A stretch of DNA of 64,000 bases from Clostridia bacterium (GCA_025997215.1 BNUH01000005.1:15234-79233), one strand, 5' to 3'; positions 27,026-35,741 are shown, numbered from the stretch's first letter. Translations and numbers: made by a program. The notes: a model not told the origin generated them from the letters alone.

Positions 27026-27541
27026 CTAAACGCCCCCGAGCGCACGAAGCGCGGTCTTGATCCACGACTCACTATCAGCCGCGACAACCGGGGGTTCGTC
27101 CGCTCGAATGATCTCCGGCACCGATACATACCGCAGGTTGTAGGGCGGCTCGACCATGCCCAGCGTGAACTGCGCCTCGCGTTCGATCCGCACCGCGCTC
27201 TCCAGGGACGCAATCTCCTGCGAGAGCTGCTCATTCTGCAGACGCAGCGTGTGAATCTTAGCATTCAGCGTGCTGACATCCTTGGCCGCACGGGTGCAAT
27301 TGGCCGTCTGCGAGATCAGCGTGAACGCGAATACGAATATCACCGCGCTCATCACCAGTATCATGGGTGCCTGTTTCCTTAGCGGCAGCACGGGCAGCTT
27401 GCCCGGTATCACCGCAGCCGGGATGCTTTCCTTCGCGGCCTCCCGCGCCGACCCCGGCAGCATGGCCCCGTCCATCCTAAGCCCCGAGTGCGAATACTTG
27501 CGCCGCGAGTAACCGCGTTCGCCGCGATCCATTATAGCCAT
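27026..27541 (-). CDS. ftsL: FtsL-like division protein
   Basis: This 171-aa bitopic protein starts at an ATG 7 bases after GGAGG (MAIMDRGERGYSRR). A roughly 65-residue basic cytosolic tail leads to one membrane helix (APMILVMSAVIFVFAFTLIS) and a coiled-coil stretch (STLNAKIHTLRLQNEQLSQE) followed by IEREAQFTLGMVEP. This is the septum-initiation FtsL/DivIC topology. Its position between mraZ and the PBP gene is that of ftsL, although rsmH, normally between mraZ and ftsL, is absent. Low sequence conservation is normal for FtsL. Confidence 0.8.
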   Translation of the reverse strand: MAIMDRGERGYSRRKYSHSGLRMDGAMLPGSAREAAKESIPAAVIPGKLPVLPLRKQAPMILVMSAVIFVFAFTLISQTANCTRAAKDVSTLNAKIHTLRLQNEQLSQEIASLESAVRIEREAQFTLGMVEPPYNLRYVSVPEIIRADEPPVVAADSESWIKTALRALGGV

Positions 27542-27594
27542 TATATGCCTCCATTCTTCGGAATAGAACCCAACTCGTAAAAAACTTACGGTTG

Positions 27595-28044
27595 TTATTC
27601 CGCGTATCTTCCGTCCACGTAAGCGATCAGCGTATCCATCCTCGCGAGACTTTCTGCCTCGTGCGCCGCGTAAGCCTCGGTATCCCACAACTCTATGTAG
27701 TCACCCATGCCAATGAATAGTATCTTTAGACCCAGCCCGGCCTTGTCGCGCATGGGCTTGGGCAGCAGCACGCGCCCTTGCGAATCCAGCTCGTCCACAT
27801 GCGTCGCATAGGCGCTGACCATCCGCTTGTACGCCATCGCGGCAGGATCCGTCTCGCGCATGCGCGCCAGCTTGTCCCGGATTGAGTTCCATTTCGCGGC
27901 TGGATACAGCGCGAGCGCTTTCCATTCGCTGTTCATAGCTGCCGTGAATCGGTTTCCCAGCTTTTCCCTAAAAGCAGATGGGATTATCACCCGACCCTTA
28001 TTATCCAGGCTGTGATCAAAAGTCCCCACGAAGTCCTCGGCCAT
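27595..28044 (-). CDS. mraZ: Transcriptional regulator MraZ
   Basis: This 149-aa protein has two SpoVT/AbrB-like repeats: FVGTFDHSLDNKGRVIIPSAFRE near the start and ATHVDELDSQGRVLLPKPMRD in the middle. These are the two DxKGRxxxP signatures that form the MraZ ring and bind direct repeats in its own promoter. The start at 28044 follows AAGGGGGG. It heads the dcw operon, with a near-consensus promoter just upstream, so autoregulation of the division and wall genes is expected. Confidence 0.95.
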   Translation of the reverse strand: MAEDFVGTFDHSLDNKGRVIIPSAFREKLGNRFTAAMNSEWKALALYPAAKWNSIRDKLARMRETDPAAMAYKRMVSAYATHVDELDSQGRVLLPKPMRDKAGLGLKILFIGMGDYIELWDTEAYAAHEAESLARMDTLIAYVDGRYAE

Positions 28045-28076
28045 GATCACGCCCCCCTTTACTGCCACTTAACCCC

Positions 28077-28105
28077 TTTATACACCACTCACCCCCACAT
28101 TTCAA
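28077..28105 (-). promoter_or_regulatory. Sigma-A promoter of the dcw cluster (mraZ)
   Basis: Minus strand: TTGAAA (28105-28100), exactly 17 bases, TATAAA (28082-28077), about 33 bases before the mraZ ATG. The spacer and leader contain several G-rich AGTGG/AAGGGG boxes (28085-28089, 28073-28078, 28065-28070, 28052-28059), plausible MraZ sites, though their spacing is irregular. Confidence 0.7.
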
Positions 28106-28116
28106 GCCCCAAATCC

Positions 28117-28160
28117 AACGGAATACCGTCGAAAAACGTGGAAAGTCCGCGTATTCCGTT
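28117..28160. repeat. Inverted repeat AACGGAATAC...GTATTCCGTT upstream of the mraZ promoter
   Basis: Perfect 10-bp arms (28117-28126 and 28151-28160) are separated by 24 bases, ending 12 bases upstream of the -35 box. It could be an operator for an upstream-binding regulator. No U tract follows on either strand, so it is not a simple terminator. Confidence 0.55.
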
Positions 28161-28252
28161 GACACACATACAATATATGCTATTCATTAATTGATTATGA
28201 CAGGAAGTTTGCAACTCATCTTAACTCGCTGGCGCGAGGCGCTGAGCGCCGC

Positions 28253-28882
28253 CTGCGGGCGGGGTTGGGTTCCTCCTCTGCGGAGGGGATGCCCTCACTG
28301 CGGTGAGGGCTTTGTTACTTTTCCCGTCCGTGGGAAAAGTAACCAAAAGGACGGCCAAAGGAGAGAGGCGCTATGGCGCCCTCTCTCCTCTGGACACCTC
28401 TCTCCAGCCATGTTGCACCTGCTGCAAGAGACCAAACGTACACTATCCAGAGTAGCACAGTATTGCAGGGTTTTGTCATCATAATGTTTACATGAAATCC
28501 TAGATGATCTAAAGCTGGTGGCGAGAGGCTGTTATGACTTCGTATTGTTTATGTACTCGCTTAAATGATCCGGAGTTAGTAGTTGGCTGAAATTATGATT
28601 AACATTATGATAATGGCCACCCTCGCCAATGCGACTACCTCGCCGCGAAGCCGCGAGAACCATGCAATACTGTGCTTGCAAATCAATCGGAACGTTGGTC
28701 ATAGACCAAGGTGCGGGTGCAACATGGCTGGAGAGAGGAGTCCAGAGGAGAGAGGGCGCCATAGCGCCTCTCTCCTTTGGCCGTCCTTTTGGTTACTTTT
28801 CCCACGGACGGGAAAAGTAACAAGTCCCTCACCGCAGTGAGGGCAACCCCTCGGCAGAGGACGAACCAAGCCCCCCCGCAGG
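28253..28882. repeat. Fold-back structured repeat, copy A (about 630 bp)
   Basis: A noncoding element with arms of about 155 bases that are near-perfect inverted repeats of each other (28253-28418 and 28712-28882) around a 290-base core. Each arm is a string of local hairpins. They include CCGCC-TGCG-GGCGG; CCCTCAC-TGCG-GTGAGGG (28292-28309); a perfect 12-bp stem GTTACTTTTCCC/GGGAAAAGTAAC (28314-28343) whose loop CCGTCC can pair with GGACGG at 28349-28354 (pseudoknot); and GGAGAGAGG...CCTCTCTCC. The core has TTGGTC-ATA-GACCAA (28695-28709). Copy B at 38930-39505 matches through arms and core in the opposite orientation. No protein-coding potential is credible. Confidence 0.85.
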
Positions 28883-28893
28883 GGTTAGAATTC

Positions 28894-29412
28894 CTAAAGC
28901 TCCTTATACATCAAACTAGGCTGCACATCAGTATTCCCCTGATACTTCCCATTAGTGTAAAGTATATAATCCCCCACAATAACATGGTAATATATCTGAC
29001 AAATCTGCACAAACGGATAAATCCTGATCGGTTGAATGCATTGTAATTCCAGCGTCCAGTACCCTTTGAACCCCACGTCGCCAAAGCCCGCCGTGATATG
29101 GATGTGCAAACCCAGCCGCCCCAGCGACGACCGCCCCGACAACATGGGGATGTACTCGTCCGTCCACGTCTGCTCGAGCGTGCGGCCCAGGTACAGCCGC
29201 CCAGGTTCCAGCACCAAGCCTTCCTGCGGAATCTGGATGGATTCCGTTTCGTTGGCCTTTTTCATATCGAGAATAGAATCTTTATAAACTAACAACCGAT
29301 CGTTCAACCGCAGGTTGTAGCTATTGGGATTCACCTGCTTCGGCTCGAACGGTTCGATGCCTATCTTCCCCAACTCGCGCTGCTTCATTATCTCCAATCC
29401 CGATAGGATCAA
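28894..29412 (-). CDS. dcd: dCTP deaminase
   Basis: This 172-aa trimeric enzyme deaminates dCTP to dUTP, or to dUMP if bifunctional. Family motifs: NPNSYNLRL near residue 28, GRSSLGRLGLHIHITAGF (active-site loop with Arg, Ser and the catalytic region), GYWTLEL with the catalytic Glu, and a C-terminal KYQGNTDVQPS lid that folds over the nucleotide. Whether it also hydrolyses dUTP cannot be settled by eye. Its 3' end lies 12 bases from repeat copy A. Confidence 0.93.
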   Translation of the reverse strand: MILSGLEIMKQRELGKIGIEPFEPKQVNPNSYNLRLNDRLLVYKDSILDMKKANETESIQIPQEGLVLEPGRLYLGRTLEQTWTDEYIPMLSGRSSLGRLGLHIHITAGFGDVGFKGYWTLELQCIQPIRIYPFVQICQIYYHVIVGDYILYTNGKYQGNTDVQPSLMYKEL

Positions 29413-29452
29413 TGGGTTATCCCCCTCTATAACGCTGATGTATTATGCAATA

Positions 29453-30649
29453 TTATAACTGAATAATCGTCGCGACCGCGTGTGCGCTGATGCCTTCCTC
29501 GCGGCCTTCGTAACCCATCCGCTCCGTCGTAGTCGCCTTCACGCTCACCCGTTGTAAATCGATGCCCAGCGCGTTGGCGAGCACCTGCCTCATCTCGGGC
29601 ATAAATGAAGCCAGCTTGGGCCGCTGTGCCACGATAGTTATGTCTACATTAATAATCCTGAACCCATTTTCCGCTAACCCATCCACAACCCGTTTCAGCA
29701 GAATAATCGAGGATATGCCCTCGTACGCCTTGTCGTTGTCCGGGAACCACTGCCCTATGTCGCCCAACGCTGCAGCGCCCAACAGCGCGTCGATCAGCGC
29801 GTGAACCGCCGCGTCCGCGTCGCTGTGTCCCAGCAAACCTTTATCAAATGGAATAGTTATACCGCATAACACCAATGCGCGATCCGTTACCAGCCGATGC
29901 GCGTCCATGCCAAATCCCACGCGTGGTGCACCAGTTAGTTTCAACTCTATATCCGTTGCATTTTTATCATCCATAGCATCCATTATTTCCAATCGGGCGA
30001 GCCGGAAATCTTCAGCCGTGGTCAGCTTGCGGTTCGCCGGATCGCCATCCACGATGGCCACTGTATAACCCATCTCCCGCACCAGCTGCGCGTCGTCCGT
30101 GGCTGTGACACCCTTTAACCTCTTCTCATTGTAAGCGTTTTGCAGCCAGTGCTGCATGAATACCTGCGGCGTCTGAACCGCCCTTAGCCGTTGGCGCGGC
30201 AGTGGTTCGTCCGGCTTATCCTCGTTGAGCATCAGGACGGAATCCACGATGGGGATCACGGGCACTACAGCGCCATACTGCCGCGCCTTGGTGAAGCATC
30301 GCTTGATCAGTTTGTCGGATACGAACGGCCTGGCCGCGTCGTGAACCGCGATATATTCAGCGCCGCAAGGTACGCTCTTGAGCGCTTTGGCCACGGATGC
30401 CCGGCGGGTTGCGCCGCCGATTGTAAAATTTATCGGCATTATCGCATTAGCGCGCGCCGATATCTCATCCCACAGCTGGACGTCGCCTTCGCCTATGGCC
30501 ACCGTCGCACCTTCGACATGCGGCGCGAATTTTTCCAGGCACATCAATAGCGCGCACGTCGAACCCAGCGGCGCGAACGCTTTGTTGATGGATTGCCCCG
30601 ACCGTTCGCCACGCCCCGCCGCCGCCAGAATCAGCCACTGACCGTACAC
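29453..30649 (-). CDS. ispDF: Bifunctional IspDF (MEP cytidylyltransferase / MECDP synthase)
   Basis: This 398-aa fusion covers two non-consecutive steps of the non-mevalonate isoprenoid pathway. The N-terminal IspD domain (about 1-235) has ILAAAGRGERSGQSINKAF, the CTP-binding loop, and AVHDAARPFV. The C-terminal IspF domain (about 240-398) has RVGFGMDAHRL with zinc ligands Asp and His, GHSDADAAVHALIDALLGAA and GDIGQWFPD. The link between domains is short. Isoprenoid supply feeds undecaprenyl phosphate, which fits the neighbouring wall genes. The gene ends 6 bases from rqcP. Confidence 0.95.
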   Translation of the reverse strand: MYGQWLILAAAGRGERSGQSINKAFAPLGSTCALLMCLEKFAPHVEGATVAIGEGDVQLWDEISARANAIMPINFTIGGATRRASVAKALKSVPCGAEYIAVHDAARPFVSDKLIKRCFTKARQYGAVVPVIPIVDSVLMLNEDKPDEPLPRQRLRAVQTPQVFMQHWLQNAYNEKRLKGVTATDDAQLVREMGYTVAIVDGDPANRKLTTAEDFRLARLEIMDAMDDKNATDIELKLTGAPRVGFGMDAHRLVTDRALVLCGITIPFDKGLLGHSDADAAVHALIDALLGAAALGDIGQWFPDNDKAYEGISSIILLKRVVDGLAENGFRIINVDITIVAQRPKLASFMPEMRQVLANALGIDLQRVSVKATTTERMGYEGREEGISAHAVATIIQL

Positions 30650-30655
30650 TATTCG

Positions 30656-30916
30656 TTAAAACCCTTCCGGCGGTTCCGATATGACGCGGTACATCAAGGC
30701 CGCCTCCGCTTTCGGCGCGTGCGGCTGGATCGAGAGCACCTCATACGACCCGACCTTCCCGCCGAAACGGATCTCCAGCCGGTCGCCCACCTTGACCTCC
30801 GCGCCGGGCTTGGCCGCCTTCCCGTTGATGGCCACGCGGCCTGCGTCGCAGGCTTCATTGGCGACGGTCCGCCGCTTGATGATGCGCGAGGTCTTAAGGT
30901 ATAAATCCAACCGCAC
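30656..30916 (-). CDS. rqcP: S4-domain RNA-binding protein RqcP (YabO)
   Basis: This 86-aa protein is a single S4 domain: MRLDLYLKTSRIIKRRTVAN followed by AGRVAINGKAAKPGAEVKVGD. In Bacillus the protein RqcP binds stalled 50S subunits with RqcH and supports alanine tailing of incomplete peptides. The local order mazG...hup-rqcP is the usual Bacillota arrangement. The genes that normally follow it in spore formers (yabP, yabQ, divIC) are missing here; ispDF follows instead. Confidence 0.9.
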   Translation of the reverse strand: MRLDLYLKTSRIIKRRTVANEACDAGRVAINGKAAKPGAEVKVGDRLEIRFGGKVGSYEVLSIQPHAPKAEAALMYRVISEPPEGF

Positions 30917-30967
30917 GTTTTTACATCCTCATCCCAGTAGAATTAGGGGTTTCAATCGGCGTGGTTT

Positions 30968-31249
30968 TCAGGCCTCCGCCTGCAACGCGTCGCGCAGACC
31001 TTTTCCGGCCTTGAACGCTGCCGCTTTGCTGGCCTCGATCTGGATCTCCTCGCCAGTGCGCGGGTTGCGAGCCTTGCGCGCCGGGCGGTTCTTGGTCTCG
31101 AACGTGCCGAATCCGACCAGCTGCACACGCTCTTCCTTTTGCAATGTCTCGATGATGGTGTCGATCACCGCGCTGACGACCTTCTCCGAGTCTTTCTTGG
31201 ATATGCCAGCTTTTGCGGCGACCTGTGCGCTCAGTTCCATCTTGTTCAC
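30968..31249 (-). CDS. hup: DNA-binding protein HU
   Basis: This 93-aa nucleoid protein begins MNKMELSAQVAAKAGISKKD and carries the beta-arm GFGTFETKNRPARKARNPRTG with the DNA-intercalating proline region. Homodimer expected, bending DNA non-specifically. The start is a GTG 8 bases after AAGGAGG. It lies between the GT2 gene and rqcP. Confidence 0.97.
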   Translation of the reverse strand: MNKMELSAQVAAKAGISKKDSEKVVSAVIDTIIETLQKEERVQLVGFGTFETKNRPARKARNPRTGEEIQIEASKAAAFKAGKGLRDALQAEA

Positions 31250-31368
31250 GGGTAGTTCCTCCTTGTTGATCTCATCCTTGGCTTATCTTAGCATGGAGTC
31301 TGATCCGTTACGCTATTCGTCAAAACCGTTTGATTTCCTGCTAAGAATCAAGGATTTGACCAGTTTTT

Positions 31369-32388
31369 TTAAGGTTTATCCGTAAAACCTTCCCGCCGTG
31401 CCAACCGATACAACGGGCGGTTTTGCGATTCACGATATGTGCGGCCTACATACGCCCCAACGACCCCAAGCGCCGTCAAAATCCAGCCGGAACACTCCAG
31501 CATCATCGCGCCGATGGCCGCCAATCCCAGTCCGCGCCGTCCTGCCAAAACCATAATCATCAGTATTAATAACCATAATAATCCCATACCCGTTATGACA
31601 ACCCCGAATCCCGCTATCGCGCCCAACGGCTTTACGGAAAACGACAGCAGCCCGTCTATTGCTAACTTCATCATCTTTCTAAATGGATAATGTGTCTCAC
31701 CCGCGAACCGCTTATCCCTATCGAATTCAACCGCGATGCTCTTGAATCCAATCCACGCGAACATCCCGCGCAGATACCGATCGTGCTCCCTCATATCCCT
31801 CACGGCATCCGCCGCGCGGCGAGACACCAGCCGGAAATCGCCCGTATCCGCCGGGATATCCACGTCCGTCAGCGCGTTGAGAATCCTGTAGAACGCGAAC
31901 GCCGTGGCCCTCTTGAACGCGGAATCCCCTTCACGCCCGGCGCGTTTCCCATACACCACGTCGTAACCTTCCAGGAATCTGGCGTACATCTGCGGAATCA
32001 CCTCGGGCGGATCCTGCAGATCGGCGTCGATGATGACCACCGCATCCCCTGTCGCGGCGTCCAGGCCCGCAGTCACCGCTATCTGATGCCCCTGATTCCT
32101 GGAGAATGACAGCAGCCGTACGTGAGAATCACCCTCGCGCAATCTGTCGATTAACGCCACCGTACCATCCCGGCTGCCATCGTCAACATATATTATTTCA
32201 TAATCAATACCCATGCCTTCCAGCACGTCAGCCAGCCGCCGATGCGTCTCCGCCAGACTTAACTCTTCGTTAAATGCTGGAACGACTACGGATAGCTGCG
32301 GCGGTCTGGATGATCCAGAAGCCAACTTTTGCGCGCTAGCCACGATATCGCTGATTATGTTATTGAACGCCGTTTCCTGTTCGGTCAA
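31369..32388 (-). CDS. Glycosyltransferase family 2, polyisoprenyl-phosphate type
   Basis: This 339-aa GT2 enzyme has a GT-A domain: LSVVVPAFNEELSLAETHRR, DYEIIYVDDGSRDGT, and AVVIIDADLQDPPEVIP with the DxD-like metal site. Two C-terminal membrane helices (AGFGVVITGMGLLWLLILMI and GWILTALGVVGAYVGRTYRE) follow, as in GtrB/DPM1-like enzymes. These transfer a sugar from a nucleotide donor to undecaprenyl or other polyprenyl phosphate. It overlaps mazG by 4 bases, so it belongs to the flippase-mazG operon; the sugar is unknown. Confidence 0.9.
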   Translation of the reverse strand: MTEQETAFNNIISDIVASAQKLASGSSRPPQLSVVVPAFNEELSLAETHRRLADVLEGMGIDYEIIYVDDGSRDGTVALIDRLREGDSHVRLLSFSRNQGHQIAVTAGLDAATGDAVVIIDADLQDPPEVIPQMYARFLEGYDVVYGKRAGREGDSAFKRATAFAFYRILNALTDVDIPADTGDFRLVSRRAADAVRDMREHDRYLRGMFAWIGFKSIAVEFDRDKRFAGETHYPFRKMMKLAIDGLLSFSVKPLGAIAGFGVVITGMGLLWLLILMIMVLAGRRGLGLAAIGAMMLECSGWILTALGVVGAYVGRTYRESQNRPLYRLARREGFTDKP

Positions 32389-33824
32389 TGGGTTTCACCC
32401 CGCTTCACCGCATCCCAGTAACGATCCAGCTCGGTCAGCGGCAATTGCCGCATGTCCTTGCCATCGGCCGCAACCGCCAGCTCCACCTGTTCAAACCGAC
32501 GTATGAATTTCTCGTTCGCGCCTGTCAGCGCCAATTCTGGTTGGATACCTGCCAGCCGCGCCGCGTTCACGACCGCGAATAGCAGATCCCCTACCTCCTC
32601 CTCAACCCTGGCCAATTGTCCGGGTTTGAGTTTCGAGCCGGTCTTTTCAAGTTCCGCGCGTACTTCGCCCGCTTCCTCCGTCACTTTTGCCAGCGCCTCC
32701 AGCGGCGTATTCCAATCGAAACCTACATCTTTAGCCTTCTTCTGGATCTTGGCGGCGCGCATCAGCGCGGGCAGCTGTTTTGGGATGTCGCGCATCACTG
32801 CGGTTTGAGTGGTCAGGCGCTTCTCATCGCGCTTGATGGCCTCCCAATTCTTGAGCACCTGCGCGCTGGTGTCCGCCTTGACGCTGCCGAATATGTGCGG
32901 ATGCCGCCGGATCATCTTCTGGCAGATGGCGGTGGTGACGTCCAACATGTCGAATCCGCCGCGCTGTTGATCCACCTTCGCGTGGAACACCACCTGCAGC
33001 AGCACATCACCCAATTCATCGACAATCTTCGCCGGATCGTTCCGGTCGATGGCCTCGATGACCTCGCAGGCCTCCTCCAGCATGAATTCCCGCAGCGTTA
33101 CGTGATCCTGCTCGCGATCCCACGGACAGCCCGTATCCGGATCGCGCAGACGATCCATCACGTCCACCAGGTCCGCGAAGTCGAAGCGTTCCCGCTCCAT
33201 CAACCTAGCCGGAGGTACGACGATCCAGCTCGTATGGTCGAATTCATGGCCATGATCCAATTCCGACAGCGGTATAGATGTTATAGAATTATTATGCCCA
33301 AGTGTCACCAGTATATCATAATTATAAAGTGATAGTAACTTAACCTTCACCTCGCCCGCCGTCAACGCGCTGTTAATCTCGGTCACAACCAGCGCCCGCG
33401 ACGGATCAAGCCTTAATGATCCCACGGCGGCAGCCGACGTGATCGTCGCCGCGTCCGCATCCACCGCCGATACCGCCAGCGCCTTCGACGATTGGGTAAC
33501 GCCCGGTATAACTGTTATATCATCTGCCAGTTTCTTAAGACGATTCGTACAGCCGTCCGTGGTGGGGTCGGCACAGGCATATACACACGGCGCGGCACCC
33601 AGCACCAGCCGCGCCATGTTCTCCCATAACGCGTCAAAGTCCTCCACCTGGTTGTACAGATGATCCATCCCACGGTAGGCGATGCCTTTGTCGTCCAGCC
33701 ACCGCGCCGCCGGATGCCTGACCGTCCTCAACAGTACAGGTAGCCCAGAAGTCAGCGCATCCGCCGCACCGACGGTTAGTTCTGATAATGAATCACCCAG
33801 CGGTATAACTGTTATGCTGCTCAT
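32385..33824 (-). CDS. mazG: MazG/YabN-type NTP pyrophosphohydrolase with degenerate N-terminal methylase-like domain
   Basis: This 479-aa protein has a C-terminal MazG unit: LMDRLRDPDTGCPWDREQDH is the MazG entry and EEACEVIEAIDRND with DELGDVLLQVVFHA supplies the acidic metal site. A second MazG copy is marked by EEVGDLLFAVVNAARLAG. The N-terminal 220 residues align in layout with the tetrapyrrole-methylase domain of YabN (VIPLGDSLSELTVGAADAL, VIPGVTQSSKALAVS). However, they lack the clear GxGPG SAM motif, so methylase activity is doubtful. Role: sanitation of aberrant NTPs. Overlaps by 4 bases both the SpoVB-like gene and the GT2 gene. Confidence 0.9.
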   Translation of the reverse strand: MSSITVIPLGDSLSELTVGAADALTSGLPVLLRTVRHPAARWLDDKGIAYRGMDHLYNQVEDFDALWENMARLVLGAAPCVYACADPTTDGCTNRLKKLADDITVIPGVTQSSKALAVSAVDADAATITSAAAVGSLRLDPSRALVVTEINSALTAGEVKVKLLSLYNYDILVTLGHNNSITSIPLSELDHGHEFDHTSWIVVPPARLMERERFDFADLVDVMDRLRDPDTGCPWDREQDHVTLREFMLEEACEVIEAIDRNDPAKIVDELGDVLLQVVFHAKVDQQRGGFDMLDVTTAICQKMIRRHPHIFGSVKADTSAQVLKNWEAIKRDEKRLTTQTAVMRDIPKQLPALMRAAKIQKKAKDVGFDWNTPLEALAKVTEEAGEVRAELEKTGSKLKPGQLARVEEEVGDLLFAVVNAARLAGIQPELALTGANEKFIRRFEQVELAVAADGKDMRQLPLTELDRYWDAVKRGETH

Positions 33825-35494
33825 GATGCCTTTACCTTTCGGTTGAACCGACCTGCGAATCTGCCAAGCCCTGGGAATTGCGCCAAGTCGTCCTTGCGCA
33901 CCGCGCCCGTCAGCGGCGCGGCGATTATGTAGGCGAGTACGCCGACCGCCACGGCCAGCAGCGTCTTTGTAGTGCTATCCGTGCCGAATACGGCCTGGAT
34001 CATCAGCACGGCTGCGGCCATGATCACCGTGCATAGGCCTGGCTTGACCAGCAGATCCATCAGGTGGAATTTTGTGCCCGTTCGCTTCATCGCGAAGGCC
34101 AGGTTGATCCCCGCGACCAAGGTGTAACACGCCAGCGACGCTATCGGCGCGCCGAATATGTTTATATTCGGTGTACCGATCAGCTGGTAATTCAGGCTGG
34201 TCTTGACTACCGCACCAATTACCAGCGTCCACATGGGAATTCTCTGCAATCCTATCCCCTGCAGCACGCCCTCGGCCGCCTGAATCAGTATGAATAATGG
34301 GATGGTGAACGCGCCAATAGCCAGCAACCGTCCTGCAATATCTATCTGATCCGGCGTATAGGTCGAGTATAATAGCCGGACGATGGGCGTTGACAGCAGC
34401 GACATCCCCAGCGCGCACGGCAGACCAATCAGGAATGCCAGGCGCAGGCTGATCATCGTCTGCGCACGGACTTCGGCCTTATCGCCACGTACGTTCGCGG
34501 CTGATATTGCCGGGACCAAGCTCATCGCCACCGCAAGCGCCAGCGCGGTCGGCACATTCAGCAGCGAGAGCACCGAGCCTGACTGCAGCCCGTATAAGGT
34601 TTGCGCCGCCCCTTTCTCATAGCCCGCTGCGATAAGCCGATTGATGATCATAGCGGAATCGATGAACCCCAGCGCAGGCACGATCGCTGCGCCCAGTGTG
34701 ATCGGCACCGCTATGTACAGCATCCTTACTAATACAGAATGATGCTTATGCTGTAAGTTGTTGGAGGCTTCCTTCTGATCATGTAATATTTGTGCGGATT
34801 CCAATGAATCCTTATCATTACCAAATCGTTTTGACCATATATACGCCGTGATCAGCATATACAGCATGGCCGCAGCCTCGCCGATGGTGATGCCCAGCAG
34901 CGCCATTGCAGCAGCCAGGCCAACGCCGCCGTTGGTCAACCCCCACGCCGCCAATGGGAATGAAATTATAACCTTCGCGACCTGTTCGATCAGCTGCGAT
35001 ATCCCCGTGGGCAGCATCATCCGATGCCCCTGCATGTACCCCCTGAACGCCGACATCACTGCCACTATCGCCACTGACGGCGCGATCATCTGAAAGCCCA
35101 GCTGCGCGCTGACCCCCGTCGCGGCATCCGCTGCGCCGATCCGCTCCGCCAGCCACCCAGATCCGACAAACATCAGCACGGTCAGGATTACGCCGATGGA
35201 ACCGATCAGGTACAAAGCTGTGCGCAGGACTTTTTTCGCGCCGGGTTCGTCGCCCGTCGTCGTGGCCTCCGCGACCATGCGCGATATGGCTACGGGCAGA
35301 CCCGCCGTGGAGAGAGTGAGCAGGAGCGTGTATGTCGGGTACACTGCTTGGTACAGCCCGATCCCCTGCGCGCCGATGCTGGCGCTTAGGGATACCCGGA
35401 ACACCATGCCGATGACCTTGCAGATGATCCCGACCGCGCCTAGTATGGAGAATCCCGCGAGCATGGTGCCGCCGCGGTTCTGATTCTTCGACAT
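33821..35494 (-). CDS. SpoVB/MurJ-family polysaccharide flippase (MOP superfamily)
   Basis: This 557-aa protein with about 14 membrane segments opens with SILGAVGIICKVIGMVFRVS and continues QGIGLYQAVYPTYTLLLTLS. These match the SpoVB/YabM/YtgP branch of the MOP superfamily, which moves lipid-linked wall precursors across the membrane. In Bacillus the paralogue next to mazG is YabM; lipid II flipping is done by YtgP. Either role is possible here. SD TTGGAGG precedes the ATG. It heads a three-gene unit with mazG and a polyprenyl-phosphate GT. Confidence 0.88.
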   Translation of the reverse strand: MSKNQNRGGTMLAGFSILGAVGIICKVIGMVFRVSLSASIGAQGIGLYQAVYPTYTLLLTLSTAGLPVAISRMVAEATTTGDEPGAKKVLRTALYLIGSIGVILTVLMFVGSGWLAERIGAADAATGVSAQLGFQMIAPSVAIVAVMSAFRGYMQGHRMMLPTGISQLIEQVAKVIISFPLAAWGLTNGGVGLAAAMALLGITIGEAAAMLYMLITAYIWSKRFGNDKDSLESAQILHDQKEASNNLQHKHHSVLVRMLYIAVPITLGAAIVPALGFIDSAMIINRLIAAGYEKGAAQTLYGLQSGSVLSLLNVPTALALAVAMSLVPAISAANVRGDKAEVRAQTMISLRLAFLIGLPCALGMSLLSTPIVRLLYSTYTPDQIDIAGRLLAIGAFTIPLFILIQAAEGVLQGIGLQRIPMWTLVIGAVVKTSLNYQLIGTPNINIFGAPIASLACYTLVAGINLAFAMKRTGTKFHLMDLLVKPGLCTVIMAAAVLMIQAVFGTDSTTKTLLAVAVGVLAYIIAAPLTGAVRKDDLAQFPGLGRFAGRFNRKVKAS

Positions 35495-35741
35495 ATGACC
35501 TCCAACTTTTTCCAGCCCGTCCTATATTACAACGAATACCGAGCCTCTGCGTGTCCCTTACCGTCGTAAAAATAGCATGTGCTTCGTCCTTTGGGAATAA
35601 ATATACCAGCGATGGATTTAGTCCCTGCGTATTATACCCAGAATCGCCAAATTCTACAAGCGCGGCGCGATATTAGGCAGGTTGCCGCGTGTTACAGCGT
35701 TTCCAATATTCCTCGCATTCCACTCGAAGGAAGTGAACGGC

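Noticed and set aside
28117..28160. CRISPR-like reading of the AACGGAATAC repeat
   Set aside because: Only one inverted pair, no regular direct repeats or spacers, and no cas genes in the window.
28191..28840. Short frames inside repeat copy A, and likewise in copy B (38743-39539)
   Set aside because: They follow the inverted repeats and are not conserved as protein between the two copies, whereas base pairing is.
5169..31320. Exact 17-base match GATCCGTTACGCTATTC at about 5169 (inside rlmD) and 31303 (upstream of hup)
   Set aside because: A single shared 17-mer in 64 kb can occur by chance and the flanks are unrelated.
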